Shown one piece after another: positions 1-11,732 of a DNA stretch of 64,000 nt. Under the pieces are notes generated by a model. It was not told the origin of the DNA, made no database searches, and was given only the letters and a program-made list of their open reading frames with translations. Positions within the stretch are counted from its first letter, which is position 1. Every line of letters starts with the position of its first letter. Source of the stretch: Delphinapterus leucas. Lineage: Eukaryota; Chordata; Mammalia; Artiodactyla; Monodontidae. The stretch spans positions 7,264,939-7,328,938 of the forward strand of contig NW_022098008.1 in assembly GCF_002288925.2 (NCBI RefSeq), given 5' to 3'. A program made the position numbers and the translations under genes.

Positions 1-110
1 CTGGTTTATTTCACTTAGCATAATGTCCTCCAGGTTCAGATATGGAAATGAGCGTCCATTGATGGATGATCAGATAAACATATGACATATCTAATGAATT
101 TAAAACATAC
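1..110. repeat. L1 3'-region scraps
   Basis: The first ~37 bases read as the complement of the L1 region encoding 'gtgaaataagccagac', while 'gtccattgatggatgatcagataaac' (about 53-78) resembles the sense strand of L1 ORF2 near its 3' end. The two pieces are in opposite orientations. They may be the end of a 5'-inverted L1 that continues to the left of the window. Divergent and short, so only moderately sure. Confidence 0.5.
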
Positions 111-2080
111 AGCAAGAAGCAAGAAGAAAAAGAAGCAAGGAAGAAGAGAGTAGGATACACGCACAGTGTCAGGAGTTCAGCTGACCTGGGAGAGACAGAA
201 GCAAACTGTCAGGTGTGGGAGTAGCTGATTCAAGCAGGAAGCCCAGAATGAAAGAGGCAAGCCTTAATCACTTACTGTGATTAAAGCAAGTGTCCAAAAC
301 TGGAAAAAGTGCCAACTTGCCATGTTCCATTTGTCTCACGGAGAAGCACACCAATCCTGGGTCAGGTGGTCAGTGCAGACATGGGGGCCATTTACTTTTG
401 AGGGAGCCCTGAACAAAGGCTCCGGCAGATTCATGGGCCCAGTTTTATGGGCCCTGAGGTCAGAGGAAGGGCACAGAGTTGAACAGTACTAGGTACTGAG
501 TCAGATTAGGGAAGGCATTTCAAGGTTTCCTGCTTCTCCCCTTCACGAGGAGGTCTCAGCAGAGAGGTCAGAAGAGGACTTCTGTGGAAGGCTTCAGGAA
601 AAGAGACAGGAATGAAGAACAAACAAACACTGGGCTTGCCAATAACAAGTTGAGCAACTGGAGCTTTTATCTGAGGATCTCAGACAACAAACATGGAGCC
701 AGATGATTCTACTAGAAAGTGGCTAGTTTAAGGATAGCGTAGCTTTCAATCTGAGGTGACAAGATCAGTGCCTTATGCAGAGATACAATTTACTTGGTTC
801 ATCCATTCTTCCCCATTGAATTCCAGCACAGACCTAACACATCTTAAGAGCTACTTGCTTCTTTTTATTTTGTTTTGTTTTGTTTTTAAGCAGGATGGAA
901 TAGTCCATCATCTCAAGATCTTGGAAGAAAAACCACTGTTGTCCTCGTATATGAATAACACGCACAAGATTTTGTCAAATTACATTGACAGTATTTAAGA
1001 AGTACATCAAAATAAGTTTGGATTCTTAACACTGTAAAATCAAAATTAAAACCAGAAGATGGTATATGACAACTGTCTAATTATTAGACAACTGTCTACA
1101 TAAGCAATTCAAAATGATTGGATTTTTTAAAATGTAGAATGAAGAGGAAATTTTTTAAACTACCTTCATATTCATTTGCTAATTAAAATTTTGCTTTGTT
1201 AAATGAAAAAAATGACATATGATTTTTATTTAGGTAGAGAAAAAACTCAGCAATGAGGAATAAAAAAGGAATCACTGAAAGAAATGTTCAAAGCAGTGGG
1301 AACATGTGTCATTTCATAGCTGTATTCATATCAATCTTTTCAAAGTAAATTTTAAGTTTTCATAGACTGTAGGGGAAATTAACATATATATGGCAATACA
1401 TGAATATATGATTTATTTGGGTCCATACATTCATTAGTCTTTTTTCCACAAGAGAAATGAGAAAGTCCACAGAAGACCTTACAAAATTGGCACATCTATC
1501 TTCAAACCTGAATGTCTTTTTCATGCTTTCTTGTGTGCCTTCTAGTATATATATAATAAATTACTTTTCCCAAAGTATTACAATGGTAGGTATGGTAATT
1601 AGAGTGAAACAAATTGCAGTGGTCATTTAGTAAGATGATAAATTGGTCAGAACCAATTAGAGGCAGAAAACTTAACATTAAGACTATGATGAATGGGTGA
1701 GTGATGGTAAGCCTTATCTATGAGATGGAGCTTGACAAGAACTAACTCTCCATATTCAAAGCAACAAACTCTTCATGGTGAAATTGAAGATGCCCGTAAG
1801 TTGAAGGAAGATGGATTTCAATTTCAATATATCATGCCAAGTACTTCATTTTATGGCAAAATTACCTTTCCCCTAAAAAGAGGACCCTTACTCCTTCAAA
1901 AAACAAACTGCATATTTGAAAAAAATCCTATCCTTTATCTTTTTATCCCAGAAAATTACTTTTTACTTCTATGGCAAAAGTGACATTCCTTGAACTCTTA
2001 TTTTACTTCTCTACTATCTTTAAAGTTTTTAAATGGATTAAATTCCTCCCCATCCCATCATACGACTTTGTTGATCCTGA
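111..2080. other. No recognised feature
   Basis: AT-rich unique-looking sequence with a short T/G-rich stretch near 865-890. Open frames here (277-492, 756-998, 1720-1983) show no domain, family resemblance or splice context, and I treat them as chance. Confidence 0.5.
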
Positions 2081-2160
2081 GTAACCCCTACTCACTGCAA
2101 CAAGAGAAAGCCCAAGTGCAGCAACGAAGACCCAACGCAGCCAAAAATAAATAAATTTAT
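2081..2160 (+). repeat. CHR-type SINE, 3' fragment
   Basis: Only the 3' end of the long CHR form is present: 'gcaacgaagacccaacgcag' followed by an A-rich 'ccaaaaataaataaa' tail. The tRNA-like 5' part with the pol III boxes is missing, so this is a 5'-truncated or eroded copy. Confidence 0.75.
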
Positions 2161-2792
2161 ATTTTAAAAAATCTCTAATGATTTTATGACATTGACTTGT
2201 AGAGTATTGTTAAATGCAAATACATACAAATATACCTGTATGTATATATCCTTTTGAATGAGAATTCTCATCCACTACCAATAGTACCTTCTTCTGGAAT
2301 TAAAGAGAGCTCCAAGTTGATTCAAATTAATCTTTTACTTGTACCAACTTAAAACTATAAAACTATTTATGGGTAAAATTATCTGTAGAAGTGACAGATT
2401 ACTGAAGATTAATATTTGAAAATACATTATAACTTAATGCATTTTTTACTCATTATTGCAGTAACTAAAAGTAAATTACATCAGCTGTGTAACAATGGTT
2501 ACAAGAAGGTTCTTTTCCCCACACACACAGGATTGTTACAGATAAGGCCATGTAAATGCAGTGAATGTCAGCTCCATCTCTGTGATTGAATAAAAGATGG
2601 TCAAAATTAATCAGCTTTTAAAAACTAGGAATGTAGACCCAATTTCACTCCATTTCTTTTGCTGTTTTTTTTTCTGTGCTTAATCAAGAAAAGAAAATTT
2701 TTTTCACATTTAGTTTATTCACATAATTAATTACATCTAAATATGGATACCTTTTAGATAAGTCCCCTAGAGATATTAAAAATGTCACAGTA

Positions 2793-3073
2793 GGACTTCC
2801 CTGGTGGCACAGTGGTTAAGAATCTACCTGCCAATGCAGGGGATATGGGTTTGATCCCTGATCCAGGAAGATCCCACATGCCGTGGAGCAACTAGGCCCA
2901 TGTGCCAGAACTACTGAGCCCGCGCACCTAGAGTCCGTGCTCTGCAACAAGAGAAGCCTCTGTAGTGACAAGCCCATGCACCACAACAAAGAGTAGCCCC
3001 TGTTCACCACAACTAGAGAAAGTCCATGCATAGCAATGAAGACCCAACACAGCCAAACATTAATTAATTTTTT
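2793..3073 (+). repeat. CHR-type SINE, long form, full length
   Basis: Starts with 'ggacttccctggtggcacag' (tRNA-Glu-like A-box region), has a B-box-like 'ggtttgatccc', and ends in 'agacccaacacagccaaac' plus an AT-rich tail. It is flanked by a direct repeat 'aaaatgtcacagt' at 2779-2791 and 3074-3086, the target-site duplication (TSD). This clean L1-mediated insertion marks the boundaries firmly. The antisense open frame 2816-3031 is only the complement of this SINE. Confidence 0.93.
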
Positions 3074-3086
3074 AAAATGTCACAGT

Positions 3087-3603
3087 GCACCACCATTTCT
3101 CACAGCGTACTCTCTTAGAGCTGTTATAACAAATAATTAAAAAGTAATTCAACAAGAGTAATTTTAAACTTTTGAATGATGGCTGACAAATGGGGTATGG
3201 GCTGATGACTCATGGGCAGGTGAGAACAAGTCAGGTTCCTTATAACCTTGCTCATGGATGCTTAGCCTTTCTGGTGTCATATTCTAACTTTAAGCTTTCC
3301 TTGTCAGATAGATTTCTACAACACATTATAAGCACCTCCAAAAAGATAAGAAATTTATGAACATCATACATATGTGAAAATGGGGTCAAGACAGCAAGGT
3401 AAAGTTCTAATAAGCTATCAGCATTTTAATTTCCCCACTTTTCTATGAAAAAGAGTGGATAGTTAATTTAAATTCTCTTTTCAAACAAAGTTACCAGAAA
3501 GTAGAGTGTCACTTTTGCTCTGGATAATCTTTAAGAACTTTATTTGGCATTGTATTTGTTCACTTTCCTTTCTTCAAATCTAATAATGTTACAAAGTCCA
3601 ACA
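3087..3603. other. No recognised feature
   Basis: AT-rich sequence between a SINE and an LTR. I see no repeat family or coding signal. Confidence 0.45.
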
Positions 3604-4466
3604 CTGTATTGCTTGCCAAATGACAGGCCAATGAGTCAAGAGACGAGTTGTTGGGGAAAGGAATGGTGACTTTATTTGGAAAGCCTGAGAAGATGGTGGA
3701 CTAGTGTCCCAAAGAACCACCTTACCCAAGTTAGAATTCAGGCTTCTTCTTTTTTTAAAAAAAACAATTTATTAATTTATTTATTTTTGGCTGCATTGGG
3801 TCTTCGTTGCTACGTGCGAGCTTTCTCTAGTTGTGGTGAGTGGGGGCTACTCTTCGTTGCAGCACGCAGGCTTCTCATTGCAGTGGCTTCTCTTGTTGCT
3901 GAGCATGGGCTCTAGGCACGTGGGCTCAGTAGTTGTGGCACGTGGGCTCAGTAGTTGTGGCTCACAGGCTCTAGAGCACAGGCTCAGTAGTTGTGGCGCA
4001 TGGGCTTAGTTGCTCCACGACATGTAGGATCTTCCGGGACCAGGGCTTGAACCCATGTCCCATGCATTGGAAGGCATATTCTTAACCACTGCGCCACCAG
4101 GGAAGCCCCTCAGGCTTCTTTTATACTAAAAATGGAGGGAGTGTGGCTGGTTGCTGTAAAATTCTTGGTGCCAGAATCCTTTGTTCTTGCAGCTGTCCCT
4201 ATAGGTCTGGTAACAATGTTCCTATAAACCTCCAACAAGACAAATGTTATTCTCTGTTCTGCTACTTTTTATCTATACAGTGGGAGAGTGTTATACCTTT
4301 AAAGGTCAGAGCCTTGAGAATGGCCTATCCTGTATATTTCAGGCTATAGGCAACATTCTTTTACAGAAGGTGCAGAGCCAGCATGACTAAGAACAGGCAA
4401 CAGAGCACAAGGGTTAGAGCTAAAGGAATAGATCCACTATGGAGTCACGTTTGTTCTTCTTTACTA
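3604..4466 (-). repeat. ERV1-like solo LTR, antisense, split by a SINE
   Basis: The block at 3625-3737 ('gacaggccaatgagtcaag', 'gactttatttggaaagcctg') closely parallels 57560-57665, and the far ends ('atccactatggagtcacg' here, 'atccaacatggagtctga' there) also match. These are two copies of one LTR family in the same orientation. On the minus strand 'aataaagt' lies where a polyadenylation signal would be expected. No gag, pol or env remnant is adjacent, so this is probably a solo LTR. A long CHR SINE (3749-4109) interrupts it. The ERV1 class is inferred, and exact ends are approximate. Confidence 0.65.
3749..4109 (-). repeat. CHR-type SINE, long form, inside the LTR
   Basis: Read on the minus strand it begins 'ggggcttccctggtggcgca' and ends in an A-rich tail (T-rich at 3749-3785 on the plus strand). 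The internal body contains repeated 'gagcccacgtgccacaacta'-like units at about 3915-4000. It has a perfect 11-bp TSD 'tcaggcttctt' at 3738-3748 and 4110-4120. The insertion is younger than the LTR that hosts it. Confidence 0.93.
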
Positions 4467-6204
4467 CAATAAGATAAATCAAAGGCTTGCCTATAGTAAG
4501 AACAGAGCCGTGTGATATTCCGGGCTCCGCAGGCCCCCTGCAATTAAAGGATCCAGGGGATCAGGCATTTTCAACACTGATAATGGATTCTATGGATGCT
4601 GACAATACCCATAAGGATTGTTTGGTACTTCTGACTATACTCTAGGATTTCTAGGCTCCTTGATCCTAGAGAGGGTGCCCTAGCTGAGGGATACCTGAAT
4701 TCATCTTTGGTTTGTCCTGGTACACCTCCTATAGTGCATGAATGCTCTGTGGATAGCAGTTAGAAGTACAAGATACAGATGATCAGGGAGATCTTCAATT
4801 CCTGAATCCTATCATCTTCTCTTCATGGCAACTTGAAGAAGATCCAGAGAGCTGTGGACCCACAGAAGACAAGCCTGACAAGAGAACACATATTGTACCA
4901 TTAAGTCAGCACTCCAAGGCCTGAAGGCATGGTCCAGTGCCACCCCCTAGGAACTGGAACTGTAGCTAACAAACATACTTTGCAGAGCTGGAGGCAGGCC
5001 CAGGGCTGGCTGAGCTGCTTCCTGCGCACCTTTCCATCTTGACTTGGCCCTGAGTCAAGGATTTTATTGACCCTCTGATGATGATGAAAAGTCAGTCTCA
5101 GGAAAGCAGGACAGTCATCAAGAGGAAGGTAGGCTAAGGGCACGAGAGCAATGCTGACACTTCCCGATGAGTTAACTTTTCTGACTTCCTGCAAAGGTCT
5201 CATGTTTGGTAAATCTATATTTCATCTGTGCAGACCCAGAAAGGACATTGTCTGGGCATAATCTTGGAAAACAAATAAATCAACTTGGAATTCAATACAA
5301 AACAGGAAGAAAAATGAAGTACTATCTGCCATCGTTTTTACATTGTAAAACCAAATTCCAGTCAATAGAACTGGAGACACAAGAACCCATTGGGTGAAAT
5401 CAAATTATATGATTTACCCTTAGCACGTTATACTTGATCTAAGGAGCAGTTGTCTATGAGAAACTGAGAGCATTAATCCCTAATCAAACTTGGGATAAGG
5501 CTAAATGTGTAAAATCCCTTTTACACTTTTGACCTTGCTAGAAAGATTTTGCTTCGAATGACCTATTAATTTGGAGCTCTACCCCAAGATAGAGTAAGCT
5601 GGGGTAAATAAATAAACCATGTAAGCAGAATAATGGTTAGAAACACTTCTCACTGGTGATTCTATTTCACTGCTGAGAGAACTTTTCTAGTAAAAAAATA
5701 GAGTTAATGGGATACTTAGCTCATCTGGAAACTTAATTCTCTTGAATGAGCTGAGAGGAAGTTAACCAGGTGTGTTATCCCGATTTTACTTCATCTCTAA
5801 TACTCAATTGCCTGCCCCAGGTCCTACATTCAGTTCACCCCCATGCTTTTGCTTTATCTTCTCCATATTTTCCTGGACTGGCATTGTCATGAATGCTGCT
5901 GAGTTCTCACCTTATGTATGAATAAAATATGTAATAAATTAGGATGACATTAAAAAGAGGTGGCTCATTAAATCGTGATAGGATCTTACTATTTATCACC
6001 CATGTTTGATCATTCTTCTTTCAACTTACTGCCCTCTGGCCCCATCAGGGTTGATGTGAAGCCTGTTTTAGTCACACCGGGTTCTTCCAGCTGTGTCCTC
6101 ACATGTCCCTCTTCATCACCCCTCCCCCATCTTTGCCCAGACTTGAAAACTGCAAAGAGTATTGATCTGATGATCACGGGCTACTTTTCCCTGCAGATGT
6201 AGGG
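4467..6204. other. No recognised feature
   Basis: Unique-looking sequence. The minus-strand open frame 4901-5203 (100 codons) has no recognisable domain and no supporting signals. Confidence 0.45.
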
Positions 6205-6325
6205 TCTGGCCCTGGTCACCATCTGGGTGGCCTTGGACAAGTAGATAACCAGAGTCTCAGCGTCTAAAGGAGATGATAGTTCCAGTCTCAAAGGCAGCTG
6301 AAATGAAACGACTCAGTGCATGTGA
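6205..6325 (+). repeat. MIR-like ancient SINE
   Basis: The segment contains 'ggtggccttggacaagt' followed by an 'agtctcag...' stretch and ends near 'gtgcatgtgaaag', in the order of the conserved MIR core ('tgtgaccttgggcaagtc ... cctcagtttcc ... atgtaaag'). Heavily diverged, as expected for this old mammalian family. Confidence 0.55.
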
Positions 6326-6825
6326 AAGACTTACCTATATTTCCACGCTGTTGGTTATCATTAAGGTTCCCCACCCCACACTCAGCACCACTGAAGTTTG
6401 CTCCTCCTTTTCTGGACATCTTTAATGTCCTCGTGCCTCAAATTTATGTCCCACTTCTTTCTTACAGCCTTTCTTTGAAATTCCAGTCCCCACTGGTCTC
6501 TCATTTCCTTGAACTTCTACAAAGATAGTGGATCCTAACTTTATACCTGATTCTATTCTTCCTAGGTTTGCTATGTCCTTGAGTCTGGATCTGAGTTGTC
6601 TTCCTTCAGGATGTGTCCAGGCAAAGCCAGATTATATAATGTAGTTTTCATCTGAATGAGTAGAGGCTGGGCTATGCTCCTGACTCTTTCTGCTCTCCAT
6701 TGTCCTTCATAGGTTCTCCATACATTGAGTAAGAACACATTGCTTATTAAAAGTCTACCTGTAGTGGGCATCATACACCCTCTTGGTTTCATAGGTGACT
6801 GTTAATTAGCAGACAACAGAAAACT
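6326..6825. other. No recognised feature
   Basis: C/T-rich and AT-rich sequence. Open frames 6316-6528 (+) and 6571-6792 (-) show no family resemblance. Confidence 0.4.
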
Positions 6826-7037
6826 TTTTTTATTTTTTTAATTTTTAAATTTTTTTATCATAACAGAATTTTATTTACTTTTTAAAATTTTTATTGGAGT
6901 ATAGTTGATTTACAATGTTGTGTTCATTTCTGCTATACAGAGAAAGACAAATATCATATGATATCGCTTATATGTGGAATCTAAAAATATGGTACAAATG
7001 AACTTATTTACAAAACGGGAATAGAGTCACAGATGAA
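6826..7037 (-). repeat. L1 3' end with inverted 5' piece
   Basis: From the left, a T-rich tail leads into 'tattggagtatagttgattt acaatgttgtg', which is the complement of the L1 3' terminus. At about 6941 the sequence switches to sense-strand L1 ('agaaagacaaatatcatatg ... ggaatctaaaa'). A minus-strand 3' end joined to an opposite-strand upstream piece is the hallmark of twin priming during L1 insertion. Confidence 0.8.
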
Positions 7038-7139
7038 GGTGGTATTTGACCTAGTAAATAATTCATGCTTAGGCATCAATAACATGAGCTTTTAGGAAAG
7101 AGCAATAAAATAAACCTTAGTATAACCACTTCTGTGATT

Positions 7140-7202
7140 GGCATCTAATCAGATTTGGACTCTTTTAAATGGGCATCTAATCAGATTTGGACTCTTTTAA
7201 AT
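7140..7202. repeat. Perfect 31-bp tandem duplication
   Basis: The 31 bases at 7140-7170 (starting 'ggcatctaatcagatttgg') recur without mismatch at 7172-7202, one base apart (period 32). Outside the duplication the flanks differ. Confidence 0.97.
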
Positions 7203-7859
7203 ATGTTAGATAGGCCAAATCACCATATTTGCTTACAAGTAGTCTATGTATTATGTAGCTTCTTAAAATATTTTCTTTCAATTAGAATTGTATCTTATTG
7301 TCATGCTTTATTCCTACTAATTTAGAAGTCTGCCTTTAGGAACAAAATAAAAACGTAGGGATTTTCCAAGTTTTAAATACATCCACAATTATTTGCTATA
7401 TAAGTATGCCCAGAATGCTATTAGTTGCCAAATTAGGCCAGAAAGAAATGAACTACATTTGAAAATTCTCAGAAATACAGTCTATCCAGATATAAGCAGT
7501 TTCTAGAAGCCAAATAATTGTGATTGTCCAAAAGTTCTTTGATAATTTGTCTGCCACTCTATAGAGGGCTTTCAGGAAATCTTGTTCAACACTCACAACC
7601 AACACCCTAATAATTATGAATGCCTGCACCATGCCCTAGGGGTGTAGAATGCCATCATTTTCTGGAACTCCATAGTTTATTTGCATTTACTGATATCTAT
7701 GTTTTTTCATATCATGTAGAATGAACAACTTGAATAGTTTAAAGTGCTCTCCCAGACATTATTAAAAAACTCACAACATTCCTTCCAGATAAATAACTGA
7801 GCAAACAAACCTCTCACTTTGTTATTTATTTAGACACAAGATACAAGATATCTAACACA
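7203..7859. other. No recognised feature
   Basis: AT-rich sequence with no repeat family or coding signal that I can identify. Confidence 0.4.
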
Positions 7860-7948
7860 AGGTTAACAGATAACACACAGATAATAGATAGTTAATAGAT
7901 AGTAAATAGATAAGGTTAATAGATAGTAAAGGTTAATAGATAGTAAAA
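7860..7948 (+). repeat. 'ttaatagatagtaaa' short tandem repeat
   Basis: Imperfect units of 'gttaatagatagtaaa' recur about four times with variable spacers ('ataag', 'gg'), preceded by 'gataacacacagataatagat'-like GATA-containing sequence. This is a small degenerate minisatellite. Confidence 0.85.
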
Positions 7949-8659
7949 TCTAAAAAGAAAGATGCTAAGACAACAACAAAAGATAGCAGCCTGGAAACGG
8001 CAGGGCATCTTTTTGAGGCAAGCTAGACCTAAAGTCTTGGTCTGTGAATGATGTAGAGAGAAGGCCTGGGACAGCAGTGGGGATACTTCCACCAGCTCAT
8101 GTGCTTGGCAAGTTCTCTGCATCCAGGAATCAAGTTCCCTCCACGTGCTCCTGCCTAGGGGGCTGCAGGCAGCAGGCTCCAGTTGTCCTTCTGTGTTCAC
8201 TGAGAAACATACAGGCTCCAGCATTCTGAGGTCTTCCCCAGAAGGCTGATAACTTCACTTGGCAAGATTCTTTAACATGGTTTATTGCTGGGAGCCCTCA
8301 ACTCTACTTGGTTCTACCACTGCTTAGGGTATCCGCACCTCCATTCGGCCTTACCTGTATCAACCAAGTCCTCTTCTCACAGCTGTGGCCCCGTTGGGTC
8401 CTGATGGTGCAAAGCTGAGATCTGAAACTGCACATTCATCCCTCTGAATTCTTATCTCCCTGAATGAATAGAATTAATAAAAAGAGACCCATCTTCCTAC
8501 TCCTTGTAGTTGACATATAGATTGTAAACATTCATTAAGATATTTGTTTTAACTGTGTGTGTTTTTATCTATTAACGGTTTATTTGCTTTTTATCAGGCA
8601 GCCCCTCTCTTCCCTGCTTTTTTAATGTGCTTCAGTCCATCAGTTTTTTTTTTTTTAAC
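7949..8659. other. Unclassified sequence, possibly an old LTR
   Basis: Less AT-rich than its neighbours (for example 8030-8240), with open frames on both strands that overlap each other (7916-8224 minus, 8044-8229 plus). Neither has a recognisable domain. The composition contrast suggests an old interspersed repeat I cannot name. Confidence 0.3.
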
Positions 8660-9390
8660 AGGCTTTTGACCTATGTACAGAAACATTCTCCCATCTGCAT
8701 CCCTATAAATATTTTTAAGCTTTGTTCTGGGACACAGTTTCTTAGAAAGTTACTTAGAGACTCATTGATGTTTTGGTGTCTTGCTTTTTAAGACTTAAAA
8801 GCAGCGGAAGAGCTGTTTAGTCCAGGGCTGATTATTTCAAGCCACTGAGGCAAGACCCTTCTGAGTTTTCCACCCAATGACCCAGGAATTAAGAAATGTT
8901 TTGGGTCTGGCAACGCACACTATTTTCACCACTGTGTGACTTTCAAGTAGAGATCTCGCCAATGATTTCAGGAGAGTCTTCCATCACGTGCATGTGCTGA
9001 TAGCTCTCTGCTGAATAAGGGTCCTCCACGGATCTCCAGAGTTCCCGTTAGAGGCAGGATCTCTCCCCTTTGGTGTTCTGTCCTAAGAACTCCGATCACC
9101 TTGCTCTCGCTAGATTTCTGGCTCTATCTCCTTAATGAAGGAAGACCACTGAGTTCCTGCTGAGATCCCAATCCCTGCCCCAAGGCAAGGAAATTCTCCA
9201 CAAGCAGGAAGCTGGAGAAATTTCACTGCTCACCTCATTTGGATCCTGTCTCTGAGGAATCAAACCCTTGGTTTCTCAATGTCTATTTCACATATTTTGC
9301 TTTGCCATATTTCTACATATTTCTGTTGTTTCAGACAGGAGTGTAAATCTACTCCCTTTTGCTCTATCTTGGCCAGAAGCAGAATCCAAG
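8660..9390 (-). repeat. Old L1M 3'UTR remnant
   Basis: On the plus strand this reads like the complement of the long 3'UTR of ancient mammalian L1 (L1M): 'taagctttgtt', 'aggcaagaccct', 'ctctatctccttaatgaagg' and 'gtgtaaatctactccctttt gctctatcttggcc' occur in the expected order. It is strongly diverged and without open frame. Boundaries are approximate. Confidence 0.6.
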
Positions 9391-9399
9391 TAGCATTCT

Positions 9400-9915
9400 A
9401 TTTTAATTACTATTCCTTTCTGTTATGTGGTTGACATCAGGGGGTCTTGTTCAAGCTTGTTCCACTGCAGTTTTGGAAACATTACACCAATTCATACACA
9501 TTTATTTTTCAAAAGTTCTTTAGAATCAGTTTATCTATATATAAAAACAATCCTCTTTCATTTATTGGTGTCCATTAAAGGCATAGGCTAATTTCTGGAA
9601 AAATGGTTTCCACACAATAAAACCTTTTATATTCCAAGAATAGGATGTGCTTTCTTATTATTCCAATCTTGTACACATTCCTCAGGAGCATTTTAAAATT
9701 GTATTCCTATGGAATGGGTACGTATTTTGGTTTATTCCTACATATTTACCCACTTTTGTTGGTTTTGAAACTTGATTCTATTGTTTCTTTATATTTATTG
9801 TGTTGTTTCTATTTGGGAAAGTTACTGATTTTTGCGTATTAGTTTTGTACACAGGAACTGACTGAATTCTGTTATTTATTCAATGGTTTTTATTTGAATG
9901 TTTTGTTATCTTTTC
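9400..9915 (-). repeat. Old L1 ORF2 remnant
   Basis: T-rich sequence resembling the complement of the L1 ORF2 reverse-transcriptase region ('ttactgatttttgcgtatta gttttgtacacaggaactga ctgaattc' follows the usual order). Several frames carry stops. The plus-strand open frame 9645-9842 is antisense to L1 and not a gene. Confidence 0.6.
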
Positions 9916-10094
9916 ATACAGTTCTATCTATCACAGATACCTACTCTGAAATAATGTATTATTCATTTGTATATTTCAATATGCACACAGCCTAGGTCCC
10001 TTTGCTTTTGGACAACCTTCATTTCTATAAAGTTACTAAGTTCTGGTTCTACCTCTCACTTTTCTCCATGTCGGTTAGAAAATTGTAGTTTGAG

Positions 10095-10290
10095 GGCTTC
10101 CCTGGTGGCGCAGTGGTTGGGAGTCCGCCTGCCTACGCAGGGGACACGGGTTCGTGCCCCGGTCGGGGAAGATCCCACATGCCGCAGAGCGGTTGGGCCC
10201 ATGAGCCATGGCCGCTGGGCCTGCGGGTCCAGAGCCTGTGCTCCGCAACGGGAGAGGCCACAGTAGCGAGAGGCCCGTGTACCGAAAAAA
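10095..10290 (+). repeat. CHR-type SINE, short form, full length
   Basis: Starts 'gggcttccctggtggcgcag', includes the B box 'gggttcgtgcccc', and ends 'gagaggcccgtgtaccg' plus an A run. It has a perfect 16-bp TSD 'aaaattgtagtttgag' at 10079-10094 and 10291-10306. Perfect TSDs and low damage make this one of the younger insertions here. Open frames of 89-99 codons across it are SINE translations, not genes. Confidence 0.96.
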
Positions 10291-10306
10291 AAAATTGTAG
10301 TTTGAG

Positions 10307-11714
10307 AAAAATCTCATTGATAATTCCTCTCTGCTCTTACCTATTCTTTTCCACTTCAAGGGAGTATCACATGAATATATAAGGTAAATTTCTTGAAATG
10401 ATTAAGACTGTTCAAGAGAGAGATTTTACTTAAGTATTAAGAGTTAGCAGAGTGCTTTATGTTATAAATGTTCACAAATAAAGAGATAGTAACATAAGAA
10501 TGGTAAGTGGGTTTGGCTGTGTTAAGAATTTAAGCTACATGTTCATGAATTAAAGATTCATTCTTAATATACATACTTTACATTAGGAGAAGTTTAAGTA
10601 CATGACTTGGAGAAATTCAAATGCAAATATGTATCATCTCAGGTTGAGCATTGAGAAAGGACACAATTTTAAAAAGTAGATGTGCTGAGTGTTACAAGGG
10701 TGAACAATTTTCACTGTATGTCAATATTTTTTAATTTTCTAAAAATATTGTGATGCCTATTAACTATAACAGATTAATGCTACAGGGGATAATCAACATC
10801 CAAACTTCCAGCAGCTTACCATAGAAATCTGTTCATGCATTTCAGGGATCAGTTGGGATAACAGACTAAGCATTTTGGATATAAAAGGTTTAATATAGGA
10901 AATAGCATCTTATACAACTTCTGAAGATCCAGAAAGCTGCCGTGGCCGTCTCAGGCAGCCTGATACACTGAAGTATTTCTTAGTCTCACCTGGAAGCTGC
11001 AGAAGTTCTCAGGAATCCCCAAGAAGCTCCTGTCAGCTGTGGGGGTCAGTGGCAGTGTGGAGAGCACCCTTCAAGGGATCACTGGGAAGCCACAGTGAAC
11101 CCTGCATCCACCCAGCATCTGCCTATAGGTGGTTCTGAGGATGATGGCTCCTCCTCTGCTGTCTTCTAAATCATGTGCGTATACTCTCTGTGGCAAACTC
11201 TAACCTGGACCCAGACAGGGAAGGGAAGTCTCTGCTTCAGCAACACAGAGGTGTTTACAAAGGGGTGATAGACAACAGAGAAAAATGCAAACTCATGTAA
11301 CGGTGCAGAGGATAGTGGGTAGTCCTGGCTGGTGTGCTCTCTGGTGGTTGGGAGGATGAGGTGATACTCGCCTGTCCACTCATGTTCACTTTCATCCCCA
11401 GCATTTCACCACTTTCCAATGACAGGGATAGGTTATATGGCTAAACCCAGCTACAAAAGGGGCTGCCTCTCAGTGACTATCCATAAGACGGAAGGAGGAA
11501 GAGTAATATGAGTGAAAAGTTAGGTTAACAAGTAAATAATTTAAAGAAAAAAATTCAATTAACCTAAAATCGGCAAAAAAATAATGCTGGATCTAGTATG
11601 TAATATGAAATAATAATTTATCAACATAAATTATACTGTTCACACCTTAGATTTTCTTATTTGTTGAATGATTACTTTTAATATCTTAGAAACAGTCTAG
11701 TGTTTTCTTAGGAT
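10307..11714. other. Mostly unannotated; GC-richer block at 10900-11400
   Basis: 10307-10860 is plain AT-rich sequence. 10900-11400 is GC-richer and contains phrases such as 'gggatcactgggaagccaca' that read like an interspersed repeat, but I cannot assign the family. I see no open frame or signal of interest. Confidence 0.35.
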
Positions 11715-11732
11715 ACAAATATTAGTGCTGAA

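Noticed and set aside
10095..10290. tRNA-like promoter boxes in the SINE as a possible tRNA gene
   Set aside because: The sequence is the SINE head with a non-tRNA body and poly(A) tail; the acceptor stem is absent.
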